Shown here piece after piece: positions 1 to 8,315 of a DNA stretch of 64,000 nt. The notes below the pieces were generated by a model. That model did no database searches, was not told where the DNA came from, and saw nothing but the letters and a program-made list of their open reading frames with translations. The position numbers and the translations under genes are program-made. The stretch's first letter is position 1; each line of letters starts with the position of its first letter. The DNA is from Gammaproteobacteria bacterium (GTDB lineage Bacteria > Pseudomonadota > Gammaproteobacteria > Pseudomonadales > Pseudohongiellaceae). Location: NCBI GenBank assembly GCA_030832825.1, contig JAURIJ010000004.1:1-64000 (forward strand), in the 5' to 3' direction.

Positions 1-1
1 C

Positions 2-991
2 GAGGAAGAGCGGGTCAGTCCGGCCATTCGCAATGCCGAGGCCCGCTACGCGCCCTTCCTGCTGGCGGAAACCCTGCAGCGCTCCGGCAACTGGGGCGCG
101 GTGCGCGTGCTGCCCAATGAAACCTCGACCATGGATGTCTATATCCACGGCCAGATCCTGCAGTCCGATGGCGAAGGCATGCGCATCCACATCAGCGTGC
201 GCGATTCCACCGGGGCCATCTGGTACACCAAGGAATACGAGGAGCACATCAGCGAGTTCGCCTACGAAGCCTCCCAGCGTCAGGCCAATGACCCGTTCCA
301 GGTGATCTACAACACCATCGCCAATGACCTGCTGGCCTGGCGCAAGGCGAACCTCACGGAGCAGCGCATCGGCACCATCCGCACCGTGTCGGAACTGCAG
401 TTCGCCCGCAATTTCGCGCCAGAGCTGTTCGAGCAGTACCTGAGCGTGAACAATCGCGGCATCACTGAGGTGGTGCGCCTGCCGGCGGACAATGACCCGT
501 CGCTGCAACGTATCCGCGAGATCCGCCAGCGCGACAATCTGTTCGTGGATACCGTGCAGGACTACTACGCCAATTACGCCCGGCAGATGCGCGTGCCCTA
601 TGATTCCTGGCGCGAGCAGAGCTACCAGGCAACGATGACGCTGGATCAGGTCGAGGCCTCGGCCCGCCGCCGTTTCATCGCGGGCACGGTCGCGATCGTC
701 GGGGGCATCGCCGCCGCCACCAGCAGCAATGCGGCCGTGCAGACCGGCGCCCTGGTCGGCGTGGGAGCCGGTGCCTACATGATCAAGAGCGGCTTCGACA
801 AGAGCGCGGAGGCCGAGATCCACATTGCCGCCCTGCAGGAGCTTGGCGAGTCGCTGGAACAGGAAGTGGCGCCCAGGATGATCGATCTGGACGACCGCAC
901 CATCATGCTCAACGGCACGGTGGAGGAGCAGTACAAGCAGTGGCGCGACATTCTGGTGGAGATGTACCAGGCTGAAACAGGGGGCATCTGA
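2..991 (+). CDS. Envelope-associated protein of unknown function (5' truncated)
   Basis: The frame is open from base 2 and ends at TGA 989-991, so the N-terminus lies outside the window; 329 residues are visible. I do not recognise a family with certainty. The first ~80 visible residues (VRVLPNETSTMDVYIHGQIL, then a segment on ligand-like strands) resemble small lipoproteins that sum up stress or secretion components. Around visible residues 224-264 there is a Gly/Ala-rich hydrophobic stretch (FIAGTVAIVGG ... GVGAGAYMIKSG), possibly membrane-inserted. The C-terminus is charged and helical. It is followed 48 bases later by the TPR protein on the same strand, so it is probably part of the envelope operon running to 12243. 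Function unknown. Confidence 0.7.
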   Translation, partial: EEERVSPAIRNAEARYAPFLLAETLQRSGNWGAVRVLPNETSTMDVYIHGQILQSDGEGMRIHISVRDSTGAIWYTKEYEEHISEFAYEASQRQANDPFQVIYNTIANDLLAWRKANLTEQRIGTIRTVSELQFARNFAPELFEQYLSVNNRGITEVVRLPADNDPSLQRIREIRQRDNLFVDTVQDYYANYARQMRVPYDSWREQSYQATMTLDQVEASARRRFIAGTVAIVGGIAAATSSNAAVQTGALVGVGAGAYMIKSGFDKSAEAEIHIAALQELGESLEQEVAPRMIDLDDRTIMLNGTVEEQYKQWRDILVEMYQAETGGI

Positions 992-1039
992 CGTGCAGGG
1001 GTGGCCGCCGCGCGGCCGCCACTGCGGGTGCACAAGGCA

Positions 1040-2563
1040 ATGACAGAACATGATCTGAACGACAAGACTCTCCCCGGTGCCGCGCCCGCCGCCGGCCTGC
1101 GCCCGCTGGCGGCCCGGCCGGGCCCGTCCCCGCTGGTGTGGCTCATGCTTGGGGTGCTCATCCTGCTCGCTCTGGCGGTCATCTTCGTGCTGCCCGGCGT
1201 GGTGGCCGAATACGAACTGCCGCTGACCCCGCGCGCCCAGGTGGAACAGGTGCAGACGCCTGCCACTGCGGCCGCGCCCACCCTCAATCCTGTCTCGCCC
1301 TTCGAGGAAGCCCAGCGTGCGCGGCAGCGCCAGGAAGCGCAGGAGGTGCTCTCGTCCCTGCTGGAGCGGCAGACCGCCCTGGAGGATCTGCAGGTGAGCC
1401 GCTGGGCACAGCCGGCCTATGACGAGGCCCTGAGCTTCGCCCGCGCGGGCGACGAAGCCTATCGCACGCAGGTCTTCGATCAGGCCGCCGAACAGTACCG
1501 CCTTGCCGACACCGCGCTGGCGCAGCTGCAGGACTCCATTCCCCAGGTGCTCGCCGATGCCCTCGCCCGGGGCAATGCCGGGCTGGAGGCGGGTGATGCC
1601 GCCCTGGCCACCGATGCCTTCTCGCTGGCCCTGCTGCTGCAGCCCGGCGCCGCCGAGGCCCAGAGCGGCCTGCAGCGCGCCGCGACCCTCGACCAAGTGA
1701 ATGCGCTGCTGGCGCAGGCGGAACAACAGCGCAGTGCCGGCGCGCTGGACGACGCCCGCAGCACGCTGGAACAGGCGCTGGCGCTGGACGCTGCGCACGC
1801 CGGGGCGCGCGGCCAGCTCGACGCGGTTCGCCAGGCCATCAGTGACAATGCCTTCACCCGTGTGATGTCCAGCGGCTTCGCGGCCCTGCAGACCGGCGAC
1901 AGTGACGCCGCCATCGCCGCCTTCGAGCAGGCGCTGGTCATGCGCCCGGGCAATCCGGAGGCCCAGGAAGCCATCACCCAGACGCGCGATCAGCTGGCCG
2001 TCAGCCGCATCAACGAGCACCGCGATGCGGCGCAGAGCCATGTGGCCGCCGAGCAGTGGGAATCCGCCGTGGCCGAGTACGACGCCGCCCTGGCCATCGA
2101 CGCGGCGCTGGTCTTCGCCATCGACGGCCGCGACTACGCCGCCAAGCGGCTGCAGCTGGATCGCTTGCTGCAGGACGCCATCGACCAGCCGGAGCGCCTG
2201 GCCGACATCGCCGTGCATGCCCAGGCGGTGCAGGTCTACTACACCGGGCTGGCGCTGGAAAACCCCGGCCCCCGCCTGCAGCAGAAGCTGAGTCAGGTGG
2301 AAGTCCTGCTGGCCCGTGCCCAGGTGCCCGTGGATGTGCAGCTGCTTTCCGACAATCTCACCGAAGTCACGCTGTATCAGGTCGGCGTGCTGGGCCGCTT
2401 TCAGAGCCAGACGCTCAGCCTGAAGCCCGGTCGCTATGTCGCCGTGGGCACGCGCCCCGGCTATCGAGACGTGCGCACGGAATTCGAGGTGGGCTTTGAC
2501 AATCGCAGTGCGCCGGTAACGGTGGCCTGTACGGAAGAAATCGTCGCGGTCAACAGGCGCTGA
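1040..2563 (+). CDS. Membrane-anchored TPR protein with PEGA-like C-terminus
   Basis: A 507-residue protein if ATG 1040 is used; an in-frame GTG at 1001 is possible, but the extra residues are poorly ordered. A proline-rich cytoplasmic N-terminus is followed by one transmembrane helix at about residues 32-54 (VWLMLGVLILLALAVIFVL), then a periplasmic, Ala/Gln/Leu-rich helical region at about 95-390. That region has repeated TPR-like units, for example around FAALQTGDSDAAIAAFEQAL. The last ~65 residues are beta-rich with a PEGA-like pattern (LKPGRYVAVGTRPGY). TPR arrays usually hold protein partners, so a scaffold role in the envelope is inferred. The next gene starts 4 bases after the stop codon. 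Confidence 0.85.
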   Translation: MTEHDLNDKTLPGAAPAAGLRPLAARPGPSPLVWLMLGVLILLALAVIFVLPGVVAEYELPLTPRAQVEQVQTPATAAAPTLNPVSPFEEAQRARQRQEAQEVLSSLLERQTALEDLQVSRWAQPAYDEALSFARAGDEAYRTQVFDQAAEQYRLADTALAQLQDSIPQVLADALARGNAGLEAGDAALATDAFSLALLLQPGAAEAQSGLQRAATLDQVNALLAQAEQQRSAGALDDARSTLEQALALDAAHAGARGQLDAVRQAISDNAFTRVMSSGFAALQTGDSDAAIAAFEQALVMRPGNPEAQEAITQTRDQLAVSRINEHRDAAQSHVAAEQWESAVAEYDAALAIDAALVFAIDGRDYAAKRLQLDRLLQDAIDQPERLADIAVHAQAVQVYYTGLALENPGPRLQQKLSQVEVLLARAQVPVDVQLLSDNLTEVTLYQVGVLGRFQSQTLSLKPGRYVAVGTRPGYRDVRTEFEVGFDNRSAPVTVACTEEIVAVNRR

Positions 2564-2567
2564 GCTC

Positions 2568-4682
2568 ATGCAGGATCATTCGAAACCCACAGCCGCGCCC
2601 GGTGGCGATTCCGCCTCCGTCGAATTCGCGGAAGCCATCGTCCCCATCGACTTCACGCCGCCCGATGCGACACCGCGCCGCGCCGGCCTGCGCCTGCGCT
2701 GGCCGCACTTCCTGGTCGCCGGCTTCCTGGTGGTGGCGGGGGTGTGCGGCTGGTTTGTCCTCACCGCGCGCTCGGTGCTGGTGCAGGTCGAACCGATCAC
2801 CGCCAGCGTGGAGTTTCTCGACGGCTTCCAGCTGGCGCTGGGAGGGCGCACGCTCTTGCTGCCGGGCAGCTACGAGGTGCTTATCCGCAATCCCGGTTAT
2901 CACGAGGAACGCGTCACTCTCGCGGTGGGCGAGGAGCAGGCCCAGGACTTCCCCGTGCTGCTGCGCGAGCTGCCCGGACTGGTGAACATCGAGGCACAGG
3001 GCGAGAGCGGCCCGCTTGCCGGCGCCCTGGTGCTGCTTGACGGCCAGGAACTGGGCCGCACGCCCCTGCGAGGGCTGGAAGTGGAGCCGGGGGACTACGA
3101 ACTGAGTGTGCAGGCCGAGCGTTATCTGCCGTTGACGCAGCCGCTCACCGTGCTTGGCCGCTCCCAGCAGAACGATGTCGCGCTGAGCCTCGCGCCTGCC
3201 TGGGGCGACATCAGCTTCAGCACCACGCCGCCAGGGGCTGAAATCCTGGTGGACGGGCAGCTGATCGGCACCACGCCTTACACCGGCGAAATCCTGGAAG
3301 GTGAGCACGAGCTCACCCTGAAACTGACGGCACACAAGGCCTGGCAAGGCGAGCTGGTGGTGCGTGCGGGCGAGCCTCAGCAGCTGCCGCCCGTGAGTCT
3401 GGAGCGCGCCGACGGTCTGGTGTTCATCCGCTCCCAGCCCAGTGGTGCCAATGTCACCATCAATGGCGAATTCCGCGGGCAGACTCCTTTGGAAGTGGCA
3501 CTGGCGCCCGGTCGTGCCCACGAAGTCACGCTGTTCCGCAGCGGCTTCAACGCCGCCAGCCGCACCCTCGAGACCCGTCCCGACGAAGAGCAGGACATCA
3601 CCGTGCCGCTGGTGCCCATCACGTCCTCCGTGCGCATCGTTGCCGAGCCGGCCGACGCGCTGGTCTACGTGGACGGCGAGCTGCGCGGCCCGGCCAATCA
3701 GACGCTGGAGCTGATGGCGGCCAGCCAGGTCATCGAGATCCGTCAGGAAGGCTATGTGCCGCATACCGTCAGCTTCACCTCGCGTCCCGGGCTGGAGCAG
3801 GAGCTGCGCGTCACACTGAAGTCACTGGAAGAGGCGCGGCTGGAGGCGATCCGCCCGGTCATCACCACCGCTGCCGGGCAGTCCCTCACGCTGCTCTACC
3901 CTGGCCAGTTCACCATGGGCGCGTCGCGACGCGAGCCGGGGCGCCGGGCCAACGAGGACCTGCGCGAAGTGCGCCTGGAGCGTCCGTTCTATCTCTCCCC
4001 GCATGAAGTCACCAACCTGCAGTTCCGCGCCTTCCGGCCCGAGCATTCCTCGGGCACGCTGCAGGGGCAGACCATCGATCTGGACAACCAGCCGGTGGTG
4101 CAGGTCACCTGGAAGGACGCCGCGCTCTACTGCAACTGGCTGAGCGAACAGGAAGGACTGCCGCTGTTCTACCGGGTGGAAGGCGACGAGGTGGTGGGCT
4201 TCAACCCCGAGGCCACGGGCTACCGCCTGCCCTCTGAAGCGGAATGGGAATGGGCTGCACGCACCGACGGCAACGGCAACACCCTGCGTTTCCCCTGGGG
4301 CGAGCAGATGCCGCCGCCCGAGCGCGCCGGCAATTTCGCCGACGTCTCCGTGCGCAGCTTCATGGGCGCCTACATGGCCGGCTACGACGACACCTTCCTG
4401 GGCACCGCGCCGGTGGGGCAGTTCCCGGTGAATGCCCGCGGCATGCATGACATGGCCGGCAATGTCTCGGAATGGGTGCACGATCACTACGGCACCGTGC
4501 TGAGCGTGGGCAGCAGCGTGGAAGTCGACCCGCTGGGGCCGACCGAAGGCGCCTATCACACCATCAAGGGCTCGAGCTGGGCCCACAGCACCGTCACCGA
4601 GATCCGCCTGTCCTACCGTGACTTCGGCGATACCGCACGCAACGACCTGGGCTTCCGCATTGCCCGCTATCTGGAGGAATGA
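2568..4682 (+). CDS. PEGA-repeat protein with C-terminal SUMF1/FGE-like domain, catalytic Cys missing
   Basis: 704 residues. A short cytoplasmic N-terminus and one transmembrane helix (about 47-67, FLVAGFLVVAGVCGWFVL) anchor a periplasmic part made of several PEGA-type beta repeats. Examples are ISFSTTPPGAEILVDGQLIG near 215, VFIRSQPSGANVTINGEFRG near 285 and VRIVAEPADALVYVDGELRG near 355. From about residue 446 to the end is a formylglycine-generating-enzyme/SUMF1 fold: FTMGASRREPG, GYRLPSEAEWEWAAR, GMHDMAGNVSEW and GFRIAR. True FGE enzymes carry two Cys in the R-G-G-S-W-x-C region; here it reads KGSSWAHSTVTEIRLSYR, without Cys, so oxidase activity is unlikely and a binding role is more plausible. 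PEGA domains often bind cell-wall or surface layers (family knowledge). Confidence 0.88.
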   Translation: MQDHSKPTAAPGGDSASVEFAEAIVPIDFTPPDATPRRAGLRLRWPHFLVAGFLVVAGVCGWFVLTARSVLVQVEPITASVEFLDGFQLALGGRTLLLPGSYEVLIRNPGYHEERVTLAVGEEQAQDFPVLLRELPGLVNIEAQGESGPLAGALVLLDGQELGRTPLRGLEVEPGDYELSVQAERYLPLTQPLTVLGRSQQNDVALSLAPAWGDISFSTTPPGAEILVDGQLIGTTPYTGEILEGEHELTLKLTAHKAWQGELVVRAGEPQQLPPVSLERADGLVFIRSQPSGANVTINGEFRGQTPLEVALAPGRAHEVTLFRSGFNAASRTLETRPDEEQDITVPLVPITSSVRIVAEPADALVYVDGELRGPANQTLELMAASQVIEIRQEGYVPHTVSFTSRPGLEQELRVTLKSLEEARLEAIRPVITTAAGQSLTLLYPGQFTMGASRREPGRRANEDLREVRLERPFYLSPHEVTNLQFRAFRPEHSSGTLQGQTIDLDNQPVVQVTWKDAALYCNWLSEQEGLPLFYRVEGDEVVGFNPEATGYRLPSEAEWEWAARTDGNGNTLRFPWGEQMPPPERAGNFADVSVRSFMGAYMAGYDDTFLGTAPVGQFPVNARGMHDMAGNVSEWVHDHYGTVLSVGSSVEVDPLGPTEGAYHTIKGSSWAHSTVTEIRLSYRDFGDTARNDLGFRIARYLEE

Positions 4683-4685
4683 ACC

Positions 4686-4976
4686 ATGCGAATTGCCGTG
4701 GCAGTGGCCCGTATCCTGTTCCTCATGGCCGGCCTGTGGGCAGGCTCGGCACTGGCCCAGACCGCGACCGACCAGGCCGGTGACGCCGGCCAGACGCCGG
4801 CAGGGCAGACCGAGGAGCCGGCCGATGACGGTGCAGCCATGCCCGACGATGCCCTGAACCCCGACGCCCAGGATATCGCCCAGGTGGGGGATGACGCCGA
4901 CGCGTCGCCCGGGCGCTTCATTCCGACCGAGCAGCTCTCGCAGGATCTGGGCGCCTCCTTTCCGGTGGACATCTGA
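4686..4976 (+). CDS. Small acidic secreted protein
   Basis: 96 residues starting 3 bases after the previous stop. A signal peptide ends at about residue 25 (ALA before Q). The mature part is strongly acidic and probably disordered (Asp/Glu/Ala/Gln/Pro), then ends in a more ordered tail, GRFIPTEQLSQDLGASFPVD. Tails of this type (P-T-E-x-(L/I)-S ... SFPVDI) are, as I recall, common in small periplasmic proteins of gammaproteobacteria, but the function is not known to me. Its place between the SUMF1-like and ExbB-like genes suggests a periplasmic accessory of the same operon. Confidence 0.75.
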   Translation: MRIAVAVARILFLMAGLWAGSALAQTATDQAGDAGQTPAGQTEEPADDGAAMPDDALNPDAQDIAQVGDDADASPGRFIPTEQLSQDLGASFPVDI

Positions 4977-5027
4977 GGCCGGCGCGCCTCGCCACCGCCA
5001 CACAATGACTGACACAAGGGTCCGTGC

Positions 5028-5843
5028 ATGAAGCAGAACTATCTCTCCGAAGTGATCTACCAGGTTTTCGCCCTGATCATCTGCGTGATCGTGGTCCACA
5101 CGGTCTATGTGGCGGTGATCCTGCCCAATGCCGAGCTGGTGCTGGAACAGCAGGCCGCGCTGCAGGCGGCCGACGACACCTACGTCGCCGAGCGCTCGAT
5201 GTACGTGATCCTGCGCGACATCGAGCAGGAGACCTGCATCATCCTGATGTTCTGGGCCCTGTCGATCATCGGCATGAAGACCCGCCGCGTGCTGCAGGAG
5301 CGTGCGCTGCTGGATCGTGAACTGCTGCAGGTTTCCGATGGCACCAGCATCCTGCCGGAGGACGCCCGGCATTACGCCCGGCCGGTGCAGGCGTTGCCCG
5401 ATCAGGAGCGCAGCTTCCTGCTGCCGCGCGCGGTGCTGTCGGGCCTGCACCGTTTTGGCAGCACGCGCAGCATCCAGGACGCCTCCAACACCATCAAGGA
5501 CATCTGCACCGGCGAGGCCGATCGCCTGGACAGCGAGCTTAGCATCGTGCGCTACATCGCCTGGGCCATTCCCTCCATCGGCTTCATCGGCACGGTGCGC
5601 GGCATCGGCGCCGCGCTGAGTCAGGCACATCAGGCCGTGAGTGGCGACATCCTGGGCGTGACGGTGAGTCTGGGCGTGGCCTTCAACTCCACCTTCGTGG
5701 CGCTGGTCACCAGCATCCTGCTGATGTTCCTGCTGCACCAGCTGTTGCTGCTGCAGGACCGCCTGGTGCTGGATTCCCAGAATTACTGTGACGAGCATCT
5801 GCTGCGCTATCTGCAGGTGCCGGACAAGGAAGCCATGCAATGA
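5028..5843 (+). CDS. MotA/TolQ/ExbB-type proton channel family protein
   Basis: 271 residues with about four hydrophobic segments: residues 10-34, 70-88, ~172-194 and ~205-235. The third contains IPSIGFIGTVRGIGAAL, which matches the family pattern P-x-(I/L)-G-x-x-G-T-V-x-G-(I/M) of ExbB/TolQ and MotA. The fourth contains GVAFNSTFVALVTSI, with small residues and Ser/Thr at the place where ExbB and TolQ line the proton path. ExbB-type proteins form pentamers around a dimer of single-helix partners. No separate exbD/tolR gene is seen here; the two downstream VWA proteins carry the matching helix. The gene overlaps the next by 4 bases (ATGA). Confidence 0.88.
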   Translation: MKQNYLSEVIYQVFALIICVIVVHTVYVAVILPNAELVLEQQAALQAADDTYVAERSMYVILRDIEQETCIILMFWALSIIGMKTRRVLQERALLDRELLQVSDGTSILPEDARHYARPVQALPDQERSFLLPRAVLSGLHRFGSTRSIQDASNTIKDICTGEADRLDSELSIVRYIAWAIPSIGFIGTVRGIGAALSQAHQAVSGDILGVTVSLGVAFNSTFVALVTSILLMFLLHQLLLLQDRLVLDSQNYCDEHLLRYLQVPDKEAMQ

Positions 5844-7231
5844 GAGTGCGGGTGCTCGAACTCAACGATGCCGGGCTGCGCCTGAGCGATGAGAGCGGGG
5901 TGCTGCTCAGCAGCCCCGGCTATGCGTTGGTCATGCCCAAGCGCATCGAGTTCGGCGAGAGCGCCCGCAGTCAGAGCCGGCTCAATCCGCTGCATTGCTT
6001 CAATCAGTTCTGGCACCGGCTGAGCCTCGACCCGTTTCCCCGGCCTGTGGCCCATTTCCGTCACAACGCCGACCTGGCCTATTCCCACCTGCAGGACCTG
6101 GCCCGCACCGCCGAGCTTGAGGGGGATGTGCTGCTGGCTGTGCCCGGCAGCTTTTCCCGCACCCAGCTGGGCATCCTGCTGGGTCTGATCAAGAGCAGTC
6201 CGCTGCGTGCCGTCGGCATCGTCGACAGCAGCCTGGCCGCCGCGCTCGCCCAGCCCGTGCAGGACAGCCTGATCCACGTGGATCTGCACCTGCATCAGGT
6301 GGTGTTGACCCGCCTGCAGCGCCAGGGCGACGACATCGTGCGCGAGAACGTCGCGCTGGTGCCGGGCACGGGCTGGGTCAATCTCAGTGACAGCCTGCTG
6401 CAGCTGATCACCCAGGCCTTCATCGCCCAGTGCCGCTTCAACCCTCAGCACAATGCCGAGTCCGAGCAGAAACTGCTGGATGCGCTGCCCGGCTGGCTGC
6501 TGGAGGACGGCGACGCTGCGCAGGGGCAGAGCGCGCGCGATGAGGACGAGGTCCGCTCGACCCTGCAGATCCGTCTCGAGCACAACGGCACCGTGCACCA
6601 GGCCCGCCTGCCACGCAGCAGCCTGCAACAGCGCCTGCAGCCCTTCTACCAGAAGATCGTGCAGCAAATCGATGCGCTCGACCCGCAGGGCGAGAGCACG
6701 CTGCTGTTGTCCGAGCGGGTGCAGACCCTGCCGGGCCTGGCGGATCATCTGCGCAGCCACGCCGGCGGTGGCGTGCGCGGCCCGGCCAGCCATGACGAGC
6801 ACACCATTGCGCGTGTCTGCCGGGAGTACGGCAGTGCGCTGATCAGCCCCGCCGACACGCTCGCCCATGTCACCCGGCTGCGCCTGGGCGCGTCCGCGCA
6901 CACGACTTCCGCCGCTGTGCACAGCCCGCTGCCCACGCACCTGCTGCTGGCGCATCAGGCCCGCCGCCTGCGCGACGGTCTGCAGCTACTGCAGGATGAC
7001 GCCGGCGAGGGGCAGCTGCAGATGCCGCGGCCCGGCCAGACCCCGGCGGCCCGCCTGCTGGGCAGCATCGTGCGCGAGGACGGCCACTTCGCGCTGCACG
7101 CGGCGCAGGGGCTGCAGATCAACGGCCAGAGCGTGCACGGCGCCCATCGCCTGGCACTGGGCGACTGCCTGCAGACGGCGGATGGACGCCTGCGCCTCGA
7201 CGTGATCCGAGTGAGGGAGCACGATGAGTAG
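5840..7231 (+). CDS. Hsp70/actin-like (ASKHA) protein with FHA-like C-terminal segment
   Basis: 463 residues, overlapping the ExbB-like gene upstream and the VWA gene downstream, which points to translational coupling. The N-terminal ~330 residues have the layout of an Hsp70-like ATPase: a first strand pair (VRVLELNDAGLRL), VLLAVPGSFSRTQLGILLGL, GIVDSSLAAAL, a second phosphate-like segment (IHVDLHLHQVVLTRL) and a late Gly-rich turn (HAGGGVRGP). The nucleotide-binding motifs are degenerate compared with DnaK, so ATPase activity is uncertain. The last ~65 residues resemble the second half of an FHA domain (LQINGQSVHGAHRLALGDCL). There is no signal peptide, so it is probably cytoplasmic. The family assignment is an inference from pattern. 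Confidence 0.7.
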   Translation: MRVRVLELNDAGLRLSDESGVLLSSPGYALVMPKRIEFGESARSQSRLNPLHCFNQFWHRLSLDPFPRPVAHFRHNADLAYSHLQDLARTAELEGDVLLAVPGSFSRTQLGILLGLIKSSPLRAVGIVDSSLAAALAQPVQDSLIHVDLHLHQVVLTRLQRQGDDIVRENVALVPGTGWVNLSDSLLQLITQAFIAQCRFNPQHNAESEQKLLDALPGWLLEDGDAAQGQSARDEDEVRSTLQIRLEHNGTVHQARLPRSSLQQRLQPFYQKIVQQIDALDPQGESTLLLSERVQTLPGLADHLRSHAGGGVRGPASHDEHTIARVCREYGSALISPADTLAHVTRLRLGASAHTTSAAVHSPLPTHLLLAHQARRLRDGLQLLQDDAGEGQLQMPRPGQTPAARLLGSIVREDGHFALHAAQGLQINGQSVHGAHRLALGDCLQTADGRLRLDVIRVREHDE

Positions 7232-8315
7232 AAAGCGACGCGGCGCCTTCAGTCCCATGAGCCTGGCCTTTCTCGACGTGATGTCCTGCGGCTTCGGCGC
7301 TGTCGTGCTCATCTTCCTGATCCTCGACCATCAGCTGAGCGAACAGCCCCAGCCGGCCGATGTGGACACCTCGGCCGAGGTGCGTCTGCTGGAAGAAGAG
7401 ATCCGTATCGGCGAAGAGAACCTGGTGCGCGCCCGCAACATCCTGGCCGAAGTCGATCTTGAAGTGGTCGAAGCCCAGGGCCTGGCCGACCGCATCCAGG
7501 ACGAGATCAACAGCTTCCTGGCCCAGCTTGCCGCGCTGGAGAACACCGTGGCCAGCGAGGAGGCGCTGGAACAGCTGCGTGCCGACATCCGCTCGCTGGA
7601 GGAAGAACTGCTGCGCCTGCAGGCCAGCGCCGTGGAGCAGACGGGCACCAGTGCCCGGGCCTTCGTGGGCGAGGGCGACCGGCAATACCTGACGGGCATG
7701 TTCCTGGGTGGCAACCGCGTGCTGATCCTCATCGACACCTCCGCCAGCATGCTGGATGAAACCCTGGTGAACATCCTGCGTACCCGCAACATGGCCGACG
7801 AGAACAAGCGCAGTGCCGACAAGTGGCAGCGCGCCGTGCGCACGGTGGAGTGGATCAGCAGCCAGATGCCGGTGGCGAGTCAGTACCAGATCTACGGGTT
7901 CAACACCGATGTGACGCCGGCGCTGGCCGGCACCGAAGGCAGCTGGCTGGAAGTGGCCGACCGCGATCAGCTCAATGGCGCCATCACCAGCGTGAAGCAG
8001 ATGGTGCCCGCCAACGGCACCAATCTGGCCGAGGTGTTCCAGGCCGCCGCGCAGCTGTCGCCGCCGCCGGACAACATCTATCTGATCACCGACGGCCTGC
8101 CCACGCTCTCCAGCGTGGCCTCGAATGACACCCTGGTGACGCCGGCAAGAAGACTTGAACTTTTCGAGGACGCGGTGGAGTATCTGCCCAACCGTGTACC
8201 AGTGAACGTGATTCTGCTGCCCCTGGAAGGCGATCCGGCGGCGTCCGCTGCCTACTGGCAGCTGGCGCAGATCAGCAGGGGCTCGTTCCTCAGTCCAGCA
8301 CGAGATTGGCCCTGA
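7224..8315 (+). CDS. Membrane-anchored VWA protein 1 with ExbD/TolR-like N-terminal helix
   Basis: 363 residues. After a basic N-terminus comes a transmembrane helix that opens with AFLDVMSCGFGAVVLIFLI (Asp18). This resembles the F-I-D-V-M start of the ExbD/TolR helix, where the Asp carries protons. A coiled coil of about 100 residues follows (residues ~45-145, many Glu/Leu/Arg heptads). A VWA domain follows with a complete MIDAS: D-T-S-A-S near residue 171 (LILIDTSASML), a Thr in NGTNLAEVF and an Asp in LITDGLP. The C-terminal domain would face the periplasm. It follows the Hsp70-like gene with an 8-base overlap and a GAGGGA ribosome-binding site. Confidence 0.88.
   Translation: MSRKRRGAFSPMSLAFLDVMSCGFGAVVLIFLILDHQLSEQPQPADVDTSAEVRLLEEEIRIGEENLVRARNILAEVDLEVVEAQGLADRIQDEINSFLAQLAALENTVASEEALEQLRADIRSLEEELLRLQASAVEQTGTSARAFVGEGDRQYLTGMFLGGNRVLILIDTSASMLDETLVNILRTRNMADENKRSADKWQRAVRTVEWISSQMPVASQYQIYGFNTDVTPALAGTEGSWLEVADRDQLNGAITSVKQMVPANGTNLAEVFQAAAQLSPPPDNIYLITDGLPTLSSVASNDTLVTPARRLELFEDAVEYLPNRVPVNVILLPLEGDPAASAAYWQLAQISRGSFLSPARDWP

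Noticed and set aside
2550-5840. Long minus-strand frames opposite the PEGA/SUMF1 and ExbB-like genes
   Set aside because: Antisense shadows; composition is typical of antisense translation of GC-rich genes.
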